From: Pseudomonas fluorescens | GTDB lineage: Bacteria > Pseudomonadota > Gammaproteobacteria > Pseudomonadales > Pseudomonadaceae | DNA: 64,000 nt | Reading direction: 5' to 3' | Assembly (NCBI RefSeq): GCF_902497855.1 | Contig: NZ_CABVHU010000021.1 | Location: forward strand, 53,765-117,764 | Shown: positions 18,095 through 25,006 of the stretch, in pieces | Position numbering within the stretch: the stretch's first letter is position 1 | How the letters are laid out: the number at the start of each line of letters is the position of its first letter | Position numbers and translations under genes: made by a program | The notes under the pieces: generated by a model | Databases searched by the model: none | The model's input: the letters and a program-made list of their open reading frames with translations, nothing else | What the model was told of the DNA's origin: nothing

Positions 18095-18808
18095 TTAGCT
18101 AATGCTCTCAGGGGTCCCGTTTTCATCACCATAATAGCCCTCTCCATTCGCACGCTCATTCTTCCAGTACTGGATAAGCTCGTCGATGCTTTCACCGTCA
18201 TGGGATTCGAGCTCCCACAAATCTGATTGTCGCCAATCATCGAACGTTTGCTCTTGAAGCGTGGTCACAACGTCCTGATACGTCATGTGAGGATCAATCA
18301 ACTCCTCGTGACCCTGACGGTCGTTCAGCCATTCGATAGAACTGTACCCATTGGGAAGATTGCAAAAACGCCACCATCCGCGGTATGTCTCGACAGATCG
18401 ACGAACACAATCGGCGCGAAAATCCATCTCATCCTTTTCTGACCAGATACCCATTTCAATATCGGAATAGCGTTGTGCATCACGATCCAGGAAAAAAATT
18501 TCGTGCATTTGAGAATCATGTTTCGCCCAATCATAAAATTCGCAGCCGATACCTGACTGTCCCCAACGCAAAACCGTGCGTACCACCGCAGCCTTCGTCA
18601 AGCCAAAAACCCATTCATACTCGTGTAAAAAGCTTGGCTTTTTGGAGAACTTTCCCTCGCAGGCGGAGGCGAACTTGTCCCGATGCTTACCCCAAAATTC
18701 ATCCAGTTCATCGAGCGTCCGCAAGCGGACAAAAAACGTTCCATCTTCAAGCAACGTGCGCTCCCGCAATTCGATGTAGATGGGCATACGTGGTGACTTA
18801 ATTTTCAT
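18095..18808 (-). CDS. Unknown 237-aa protein
   Basis: I do not recognise the family. The protein is acidic and rich in Trp, Tyr, Asp and Glu, with segments such as LDELDEFWGKHRDKF, GWWRFCNLPNGYSSIEWL and IDELIQYWKNERANGEGYYG. No signal peptide or membrane helix is visible and no catalytic motif stands out. The soluble acidic profile recalls single-gene cargo of genomic islands, such as immunity-type proteins or DNA mimics, but this is speculation. An alternative start is Met8 (MPIYIEL). No partner gene is adjacent. Confidence 0.6.
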   Translation of the reverse strand: MKIKSPRMPIYIELRERTLLEDGTFFVRLRTLDELDEFWGKHRDKFASACEGKFSKKPSFLHEYEWVFGLTKAAVVRTVLRWGQSGIGCEFYDWAKHDSQMHEIFFLDRDAQRYSDIEMGIWSEKDEMDFRADCVRRSVETYRGWWRFCNLPNGYSSIEWLNDRQGHEELIDPHMTYQDVVTTLQEQTFDDWRQSDLWELESHDGESIDELIQYWKNERANGEGYYGDENGTPESIS

Positions 18809-19262
18809 ATACGTATCAATCTCGCAAACGCAATACGCCTGCTACCGCTTGGCTTCTCCTTTGCACAGCTTTTAAAGCAACTCGCTCCTCAAGTGGAGAA
18901 AAGCATTGCGTCGAATCTGTGTAGTAGAGAGGTGATGTGCGGTAGGTATGGCCGGTCGTGAGTAAAGCTCCCTCGAATTTGGTGGATCCTCAGCTTCGCA
19001 GCAGTGAAGAGTCGAGTATCGAAACTCATCATGACCTTTCGGATTGAGGATCGAATTGTCCGACAAACGTGGTGGTCGCAAGCGCGAACGGATCATGTGT
19101 ACAACGACGGTTCAAGAAGACGGATGACACTAGCCGAATCAAATTGGTAAAAAATGATACCCATTCAGTAAAAAATGAGGATAAGACCTCAAATTATACT
19201 GCATACAGTATAGAACAAAACAGCTTTGACCGGCTTTATCGTTCCTTTTGCGAGAAATACTC
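18809..19262. other. Intergenic region between the unknown gene and the XRE regulator
   Basis: No gene recognised. It must hold the divergent promoters of both neighbours. The part from 19140 to 19250 is AT-rich (TATACTGCATACAGTATAG near 19194) and is a plausible operator region for the downstream regulator: GTATAG and its near mirror form a short dyad. Confidence 0.4.
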
Positions 19263-19544
19263 ATGCGATTGGAATTCAAGCGGGCCATTGGCAACTCCAT
19301 CAAGTCATATCGACTCAAGAGAGAAATCCCCCAAGAAAGCTTAGGTCCCAGCCAGCCGTACATAAGCAACCTCGAAGCAGGAAGAGGCAGTGCGTCAATA
19401 GACAAAATCGAGCAGATGGCAGATGTTCTCGGGGTTCATCCCATGAGCATAATCTTCGCTGGTTACCTCACATCAAACGAGGACGCCAACAAGGACCAGT
19501 TGTTTGAAAGGATTCGAATTGAGCTAGCTGAAATAGGGATTTAA
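19263..19544 (+). CDS. Small XRE-family helix-turn-helix regulator
   Basis: This 93-aa protein starts at MRLEFKRAIGNSIKSYR; an in-frame TTG 15 nt upstream is less likely. The HTH_3 fold spans residues about 6-65: SIKSYRLKREIPQESLG, then PSQPYISNLEAGRGSASIDKI and LADVLGVHP-like helices (MADVLGVHPMSIIFAG). Such one-domain regulators commonly control islands and restriction or toxin modules. Which genes it controls here is unknown; its own AT-rich upstream region is the obvious candidate. Confidence 0.8.
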   Translation: MRLEFKRAIGNSIKSYRLKREIPQESLGPSQPYISNLEAGRGSASIDKIEQMADVLGVHPMSIIFAGYLTSNEDANKDQLFERIRIELAEIGI

Positions 19545-19956
19545 CTGATCGCTACTATCCGAAGCCGCTGACAACGATAGATGGGGCCGCGGACAGCGCC
19601 TAGCACAGAATCGGCCGGTTTAGGTCGTCATGTCTAAGAGCTTTTTGAGTCCAACGCAAATGCCTGGTCAATTCAAGTGCGAAATGGATAGTAAAGACAA
19701 TGGCATTAGCCGACTGGGATGGGCAGGATACAAAAAAAAAGCGGAAAAAGAGTTACCATTTTTAACTTATTGAATACGTTCAGGAATACTTCATGTAACA
19801 GTTAGTAAGGCTCCAGAATCCATGTATTCACTCCCTGTTGAATCGTTTCGTCTACTGCTCAATGGCATAGTATAAGCGTGTTAACCGCTGGATCCTGCCC
19901 TGCGCATCCCACCGGTGGTGATAGTTCCTGAGGGAAATTTCGCTATTTTCCTGCGA
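19545..19956. other. Intergenic boundary between the accessory island and core genes
   Basis: No gene recognised. An A-run near 19733-19750 and AT-rich DNA up to about 19800 give way to the GC-rich codon use of the LysR gene. No tRNA gene or integrase is visible that would mark a site-specific integration point. Confidence 0.45.
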
Positions 19957-20886
19957 CTAATGACCTTCTCCCGAGAACGTCGGAAATTGACTACTTGAAC
20001 TGGCGCAACGGCTGACGAGCATTTCCCGCAACAGGTTCACCGGCTTACTCAAATGCGCGCGATGGGCGCACAGCAGATTCAGTGGTGCGCGCTCACATTG
20101 CAGCTCCGGGATCAGCACCTTTAACCGACCGGCCAGCACATCGGGGGCGACATCGAGCCAGGATTTGTAGGCGATTCCGGCACCCGCGACAGCCCACAGT
20201 CGCACCACATCGGCATCATCGCTGAAGCGATCACCGCTGACCGTCAGGCTGACCTCGCGTTTGCCGTCATGAAAACTCCAGTGATCGTGGACCCGGCTGC
20301 CGAGCATGAACAGCAGGCAATTATGCTGCGCCAATTGCTCAAGCTGTCGTGGCTCACCCTGCCGGGCCAGGTAACTCGGGGCGGCGCAAAGAACACGGCG
20401 ATTCTGCGGGGCGATGGGCAGCGCCACCAGGCTTGAGTCTTCCGGCTCGCCGTACCTGAGGGCAATGTCCACCGGTTGGCGGAACAGGTCGGCGATGCGG
20501 TCCCCCAGTAGCAGGCGCACCGTGAGTCCGGGATGCTCGCGCTGAAACTCGTCGAGCCACGGCAGCAGCAGGTTTCGACCGAAATCCGAAGGCGCCGACA
20601 GCTGCAGGATCCCACTGACCTGATCCTGACTACCAGCCAACAACCGGCGACCCTCGTCGAGATTGCTCAACGCCGCCCGGGCGTATTCGACAAACCCCTC
20701 GCCCTCGGCGGTCAGGCGCAGGCTGCGTGTGGAACGGGCAAGCAAACGGGCGCCGAGTTGCTGTTCGATACGCTTCAACGCCGCGCTGGCCACCGCGGCG
20801 GACATGTCCATCCCGCGCGCCGCCGCCGACAGACTGCCCAGGTCCGCTGCCCGGACGAACAATTGCAAATCATCGAAACGCAGCAT
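19957..20886 (-). CDS. LysR-family transcriptional regulator
   Basis: This 309-aa protein has the standard LysR layout. The N-terminal winged HTH is MLRFDDLQLFVRAADLGSLS to RLTAEG (residues 1-60), followed by the linker helix and a periplasmic-binding-like inducer domain (about 90-295, with LSAPSDFGR and VDIALRYGEPEDSSL). It belongs to the CrgA/DmlR-like group by its RYGEPEDS pattern. It is divergent from the ABM monooxygenase/quinone reductase pair with 118 bp between starts, the usual arrangement when a LysR protein controls its neighbour (inference). Confidence 0.92.
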   Translation of the reverse strand: MLRFDDLQLFVRAADLGSLSAAARGMDMSAAVASAALKRIEQQLGARLLARSTRSLRLTAEGEGFVEYARAALSNLDEGRRLLAGSQDQVSGILQLSAPSDFGRNLLLPWLDEFQREHPGLTVRLLLGDRIADLFRQPVDIALRYGEPEDSSLVALPIAPQNRRVLCAAPSYLARQGEPRQLEQLAQHNCLLFMLGSRVHDHWSFHDGKREVSLTVSGDRFSDDADVVRLWAVAGAGIAYKSWLDVAPDVLAGRLKVLIPELQCERAPLNLLCAHRAHLSKPVNLLREMLVSRCASSSSQFPTFSGEGH

Positions 20887-21004
20887 TTACAGCCTCGATT
20901 ATCAAAAAAACATTGAAAGAGACTGCTCTTTTAGCGGGTTTTATCTTGCGCAGAAATAGCCAATCATCTGCCATCGAAATCACCCCCCTCTCCCGGAGTC
21001 GAAT

Positions 21005-21298
21005 ATGTCCCAGCCGTTTACCGCCATTGCCACCCTGATCGCCAAAGCCGGCCAGCAGGACGCCCTCGAACAGCACTTACGCGCGCTGCTGGAACCCACC
21101 CTTGCCGAGGCCGGTTGCAGTCAATACGACCTGCATCAGGACCTGGCCAATCCGCTGGCCTTCTACATGATCGAACGGTGGAGCAGCGACGAGGCCCTGC
21201 AAGCCCATGACGCCAGCGCGCATATCCAGAATTTTCGGGCCAGAGCCGGCGACTTCCTCGAACACTTCGAACTCAAGCGCCTGCGCACACTGGCCTGA
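21005..21298 (+). CDS. Putative quinol monooxygenase, ABM domain
   Basis: This 97-aa protein has the antibiotic-biosynthesis-monooxygenase (YgiN-like) ferredoxin fold: AIATLIAKAGQQDALEQHLR, then EAGCSQYDLHQDLANPLAFYMIERW and SDEALQAHDASAHI. Proteins of this type form cofactor-free dimers; YgiN oxidises menadiol. A GGAG lies 8 nt before the ATG. It is the first gene after the divergent LysR and probably cotranscribed with the reductase 30 bp downstream, which suggests a quinone redox pair. Confidence 0.9.
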   Translation: MSQPFTAIATLIAKAGQQDALEQHLRALLEPTLAEAGCSQYDLHQDLANPLAFYMIERWSSDEALQAHDASAHIQNFRARAGDFLEHFELKRLRTLA

Positions 21299-21328
21299 TC
21301 GTTCTGTTATCCATTTTCGGAGTCCTCC

Positions 21329-22342
21329 ATGAAAGCTATTGCTTATTACGCCTCGCTGCCGATCAACGACGAGACATCCCTGCAGGACATCGAACTGCCG
21401 GAACCGGTTGCCGGTCCGCGGGACCTGTTAGTGGAAGTCAAAGCCATCTCGGTCAACCCGGTCGATACCAAAGTCCGCCAGAACGTCCAGCCTGAACGTG
21501 GCGCGGCAAAAGTGCTGGGCTGGGACGTGGCGGGTGTGGTCAAGGCCGTAGGCAGTGAAGTGACCTTGTTCAAGGCAGGCGACAAGGTGTTCTACGCCGG
21601 ATCCATCGCTCGCGCTGGCGGCAACAGTGAACTGCATGTGGTGGATGAGCGAATCGTCGGCCATATGCCCACATCCCTGGGTTTCGCTGAAGCCGCCGCC
21701 CTGCCGTTGACCGCCATTACTGCCTGGGAACTGCTGTTCGAACGCTTGCAAGTGCGTGAAGGCCAGACCGATGAAGGTCAGAGCCTGTTGATCGTCGGTG
21801 CGGCCGGCGGAGTGGGGTCGATCCTGACTCAACTGGCCAGCCAGCTGACCGGGCTGAAAGTCATCGGCACCGCCTCCCGTGCGCAAACCCGAAGCTGGGT
21901 CAGCGAGCTGGGTGCCGATCTGGTGATCGATCACAGTCAGCCGCTGAGCGAAGAGCTCAAACGTGCCGGCATCGAGCATGTCACCCATGTGGCCAGCCTG
22001 ACCCAGACCGATCATCACCTGGATCAACTGGTCGAGGCACTGGCGCCACAAGGCAAACTGGCGCTGATCGATGATCCGAAGGCCCTCGACGTGACCAAGC
22101 TCAAACGCAAGAGCCTGTCGCTGCACTGGGAGTTCATGTACACCCGCTCACTGTTCGAGACCGCGGACATGACCAAGCAACATGAACTGCTCAATCGCGT
22201 CGCGCAGCTGATCGACGCCGGCACGCTGAAAACGACGGTCGGCGAGCATTTCGGTACGATCAACGCGGCCAACTTGCGTCGCGCCCATGAGCTGCTGGAA
22301 AGTGGCAGATCCAGGGGCAAGATTGTGCTCGAGGGATTCTAG
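21329..22342 (+). CDS. MDR-family NADPH:quinone reductase-like dehydrogenase
   Basis: This 337-aa protein has a GroES-like N domain (residues about 1-140, with VKAISVNPVDTKVRQ and LGWDVAGVV) and a Rossmann domain with GAAGGVGSILTQLASQ at about 155-170 for NADPH. The cysteine ligands of zinc alcohol dehydrogenases are not seen, so a zinc-independent quinone oxidoreductase activity is likely. It lies 30 bp behind the ABM gene with GGAG before the ATG. The target quinone or enone is not predictable. Confidence 0.9.
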   Translation: MKAIAYYASLPINDETSLQDIELPEPVAGPRDLLVEVKAISVNPVDTKVRQNVQPERGAAKVLGWDVAGVVKAVGSEVTLFKAGDKVFYAGSIARAGGNSELHVVDERIVGHMPTSLGFAEAAALPLTAITAWELLFERLQVREGQTDEGQSLLIVGAAGGVGSILTQLASQLTGLKVIGTASRAQTRSWVSELGADLVIDHSQPLSEELKRAGIEHVTHVASLTQTDHHLDQLVEALAPQGKLALIDDPKALDVTKLKRKSLSLHWEFMYTRSLFETADMTKQHELLNRVAQLIDAGTLKTTVGEHFGTINAANLRRAHELLESGRSRGKIVLEGF

Positions 22343-22573
22343 GCATTTAACAACCCGAAGAGCGAAAGATCGCAGGCGGCGCCAGCGCCTGCCGGATAGG
22401 TGAGCAACCGAAATATTCGGATACACACCGATCGATGCAGGAGTGGCCGCAGCCCGCGATCTTGAGCGCTAAAACCGTCAGTCAGAGAGTTGACCGTTGT
22501 CACAATTGCGACCGTATTCGGGTCTACAATCGTGGCCACTGCAAAGCAATCTTTTACATAAAGGAGGTCAGCA

Positions 22574-22744
22574 ATGAAGATCCTGATAAAAGAATTGGCA
22601 AAATCCCAGTGGCAGGTCCGCCTGGACCAACATGCCGTAACCTTCCGCAGCGAAGCCGAAGCTCGCGCCTTCACCCGAACCCTTGAAGCGCGCCTGCACG
22701 CCCCTCATCAATTTCCCGACCAGCAGCAGCGCGCGACTGGCTGA
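22574..22744 (+). CDS. Small conserved-type protein, 56 aa
   Basis: The product begins MKILIKELAKSQWQVRLDQH and continues AVTFRSEAEARAFTRTLEAR. A very strong AAAGGAGG (22559-22566) lies 7 nt before the ATG, and codon use is GC-rich like the core. The fold looks like two or three strands plus a helix, as in small DUF2188-like proteins, with no catalytic signature. The function is unknown. It ends 7 bp before the convergent end of the MFS gene. Confidence 0.65.
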   Translation: MKILIKELAKSQWQVRLDQHAVTFRSEAEARAFTRTLEARLHAPHQFPDQQQRATG

Positions 22745-22751
22745 GCCGTCC

Positions 22752-23948
22752 TCAGACCTGGGCTTGCGCCAGTGCCCGGGCATTTTGCAAACGTCGGGTG
22801 AGCATCGCCGCGCTCACCACCAGAACCCCGCATAGGCTGATGACCATGGCCATCGGCACGGCGCTTCCATCGTGTAAAACAGCCACCAACGCCGCAGCGC
22901 CGGCGGCGACGCTGAATTGCAGGCAACCAAGCATCGCCGATGCACTGCCGGCCCGGGCGCCCTGCCCGTTCATGGCACAGGCCGAGGCATTGGGCAGGAT
23001 GCAACCCAGGCTGGAGATGCAGATAAACAGTGGGATCAGCAGTGGCCACAGCTGCTCGGTGTGCAGTGAAGTGACGGCCAGCAGCGCCAGGCCGGCACCG
23101 ACGTAGATCCAGACCGTGCGGGTCAGCAGAAACGCCGGGCCACGCTTGGCCAGCATGCGCGCATTGACCTGCGCCACCAGGATGAATCCCGCCGCATTGA
23201 CACCGAACAGCCAGCCGAAATGCTCGGGCGGCACGCCGTAGAGCTTGATAAACACAAAGGGTGAGCCGGCAATGTAGGCAAACATCCCGGCGATGGCGAT
23301 GCCGCCTGTCAGGGCGTGCCCGAGAAACACCGGGTCCGCCAGCAGGCGACCGTACTGACGCAGCGCCCCCGACAACGGTTGGCGTGGCACATGGGCCGGC
23401 ATGCTTTCCGGCAGCCCGAGGGCGACGGCCAGTCCCACCAGTGCACTGAAAAAGGTCAGCACGAGAAAAATAGACTGCCAGCCTGTGGTGTTGACCAACA
23501 ACCCACCCAGCATGGGCGCCAGGATGGGGGCCAGCCCCATCACCAGCATCAGTTGTGAAAAGACCTTCGCCGAACCTACCGCATCGCATTTATCGCTGAC
23601 CACCGCGCGGGAGATCACCATCCCGGCGCAACCACCCAGGGCCTGAACGAATCGCGCACCGATCAGCCATTCCAGGTTCGGCGCAAATGCGCAGGCCAGG
23701 GAGGCGACGGTGAACAGGCCGACCCCGGTCAGCAAGGGAATGCGTCGCCCGAAGCGATCCGCGACCGGGCCATAGGCCAGTTGACCGATGGACAAGCCGA
23801 GAAAATAGGCCGCCAGGGTCATTTGAACGTGCTGTTCATCGGTGCCGAACGCGAGCGCCATCGCCGGGAAGGCCGGCAAATAGAAATCGATCGCCAGCGG
23901 GCCGAAGGCGCTGAGGGCGCCAAGAATCAAAATGGTACGAAAGTTCAT
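22752..23948 (-). CDS. Bcr/CflA-family multidrug MFS exporter
   Basis: This 398-aa protein has 12 hydrophobic segments. It begins MNFRTILILGALSAFGPLAIDFYLPAFPAM, typical of Bcr/CflA transporters, with the MFS motif GPVADRFGRR after TM2. It acts in the inner membrane as a drug/H+ antiporter by family knowledge; members export bicyclomycin, chloramphenicol or sulfonamides. The substrate here is unknown. It stands alone on the minus strand. Confidence 0.92.
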   Translation of the reverse strand: MNFRTILILGALSAFGPLAIDFYLPAFPAMALAFGTDEQHVQMTLAAYFLGLSIGQLAYGPVADRFGRRIPLLTGVGLFTVASLACAFAPNLEWLIGARFVQALGGCAGMVISRAVVSDKCDAVGSAKVFSQLMLVMGLAPILAPMLGGLLVNTTGWQSIFLVLTFFSALVGLAVALGLPESMPAHVPRQPLSGALRQYGRLLADPVFLGHALTGGIAIAGMFAYIAGSPFVFIKLYGVPPEHFGWLFGVNAAGFILVAQVNARMLAKRGPAFLLTRTVWIYVGAGLALLAVTSLHTEQLWPLLIPLFICISSLGCILPNASACAMNGQGARAGSASAMLGCLQFSVAAGAAALVAVLHDGSAVPMAMVISLCGVLVVSAAMLTRRLQNARALAQAQV

Positions 23949-24060
23949 CAGGCATCCAGTGCGACAGGTCGGCAGCCCGACAGTCTAGCCGCGCATGGAC
24001 GCGTTGAACATTCTGTTAGGTCGCTAACTATTAAATATCACTCGATGAATGCACATCGCC

Positions 24061-24152
24061 CTGTAGGAGCTGGCTTGCCAGCGAAGGCGGCGTAACTGCC
24101 AACACGCATGTTGAATGTTACGGCCTCTTCGCTGGCAAGCCAGCTCCTACAG
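24061..24152. repeat. REP pair (inverted)
   Basis: 24061-24086 is an exact reverse complement of 24127-24152 (26 bp each), separated by 40 bp. The arms contain GTAGGAGCTGGCTTGCC followed by AGCGAAG, the common Pseudomonas REP sequence. It can fold into a long hairpin between the exporter and copZ. Confidence 0.88.
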
Positions 24153-24167
24153 GGGGTTGCGCTTGGC

Positions 24168-24365
24168 TCATGCGACTTTCGCTTCGTAGCCTGCTGCGCT
24201 GATCAGTGCGATTACCTGATCCGCCGTCAACGCACTCTCCACCCCGACCTCTTTCGCCGCCAGATCGATCCGTACGCTAGCCGCCGGATCCTTCGCTTGC
24301 AGTGCCTGGGTGATGGCTTTGACGCAGTGACCGCAGGACATGCCTTGAACGTTGAACACTTGCAT
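24168..24365 (-). CDS. copZ: Copper chaperone, heavy-metal-associated domain
   Basis: This 65-aa protein is one ferredoxin-like HMA domain. MQVFNVQGMSCGHCVKAI carries the Cu(I)-binding MxCxxC at residues 9-14, and the typical end ISAAGYEAKV follows. It should carry Cu(I) in the cytosol and deliver it to CopA. The start at 24365 was chosen because the HMA domain begins there and GGAG lies just upstream; the longer open frame has no support. Its promoter contains a CueR box. Confidence 0.92.
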   Translation of the reverse strand: MQVFNVQGMSCGHCVKAITQALQAKDPAASVRIDLAAKEVGVESALTADQVIALISAAGYEAKVA

Positions 24366-24393
24366 GGGAGAACTCCTTGAGTGGATGGCGAGC

Positions 24394-24424
24394 AGTCTGG
24401 AGCTTGCCACCATGGCAAGGTCAA
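24394..24424 (-). promoter_or_regulatory. CueR-type promoter of copZ
   Basis: Read on the minus strand, -35 TTGACC (24424-24419) and -10 CAGACT (24399-24394) are separated by 19 bp, the long spacer required by MerR-family activators. The spacer holds the dyad CTTGCCATGGTGGCAAG (24403-24419). Confidence 0.8.
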
Positions 24425-24511
24425 GTTCTGCAGCAGACTGCCGGACTGGCAATCGTCGCCGCGCTCGGCCAAGCTGCGCCCATCAGTGATTCGACGTCAG
24501 GAGATTCAGCC

Positions 24512-24895
24512 ATGCGCTGGTCAGCTCTCAGCCTGTTTGGCTTTATCAGCCTGTTTGCCGCGACACCTGCGGTACACGCCGTCGGGGAGGACTATGGCGT
24601 GCTGATCATTTCCCGCGAGCGCCTGGAAATCGCGACCCCCTGCGAGATCGGCGTGTACATCCAGGACCAGTTGGCAGCGCGGCTGTTCCAGGAACAAAGC
24701 ACCGCGTTCAATCTGCCGCCGGGCAATGTCTCCCTGCGCCTGAAACTGCTGCCGGGACAGGCCCCGGGTTGCAATCCCGGGATGCTGGCGCCGGGCTCGC
24801 AGAACGTCACGCTCAAGGCTGGGGATGTATTGAAGTTCCGGATTGCGATGACGCAGGAAGGGATGTACCTCAAGCCTGCGGCCCTCGATTATTGA
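24512..24895 (+). CDS. Unknown exported protein beside the copper locus
   Basis: This 127-aa protein starts MRWSALSLFGFISLFAATPAV, a clear signal peptide with probable cleavage after VHA. The mature part (EDYGVLIISRERLEIATPCEIGVYIQ to LPPGNVSLRLKLLP) resembles beta-sandwich domains and has two cysteines that could form a disulfide. I cannot name the family. A longer frame from 24377 exists, but CAGGAG lies just before the chosen ATG and the signal peptide fixes the start. It lies between copZ and copA on the opposite strand from copZ; whether it responds to copper is unknown. Confidence 0.7.
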   Translation: MRWSALSLFGFISLFAATPAVHAVGEDYGVLIISRERLEIATPCEIGVYIQDQLAARLFQEQSTAFNLPPGNVSLRLKLLPGQAPGCNPGMLAPGSQNVTLKAGDVLKFRIAMTQEGMYLKPAALDY

Positions 24896-24946
24896 GCCGT
24901 CTGCAAAAAGATCGCTTGAACGCTCTTTTGATCTGAATCATGGCGC

Positions 24947-24977
24947 TTGACCTTGCCCGCATGGCAAGGTTGATCCT
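24947..24977 (+). promoter_or_regulatory. CueR-type promoter of copA
   Basis: -35 TTGACC (24947-24952) and -10 GATCCT (24972-24977) are 19 bp apart, with the inverted repeat ACCTTGCC/GGCAAGGT at 24951-24971 between and over them. This matches the CueR operator of copA genes. The same box precedes copZ. Confidence 0.85.
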
Positions 24978-25006
24978 GTAGGCATCTTCTACAGGGAGCG
25001 CGACCG

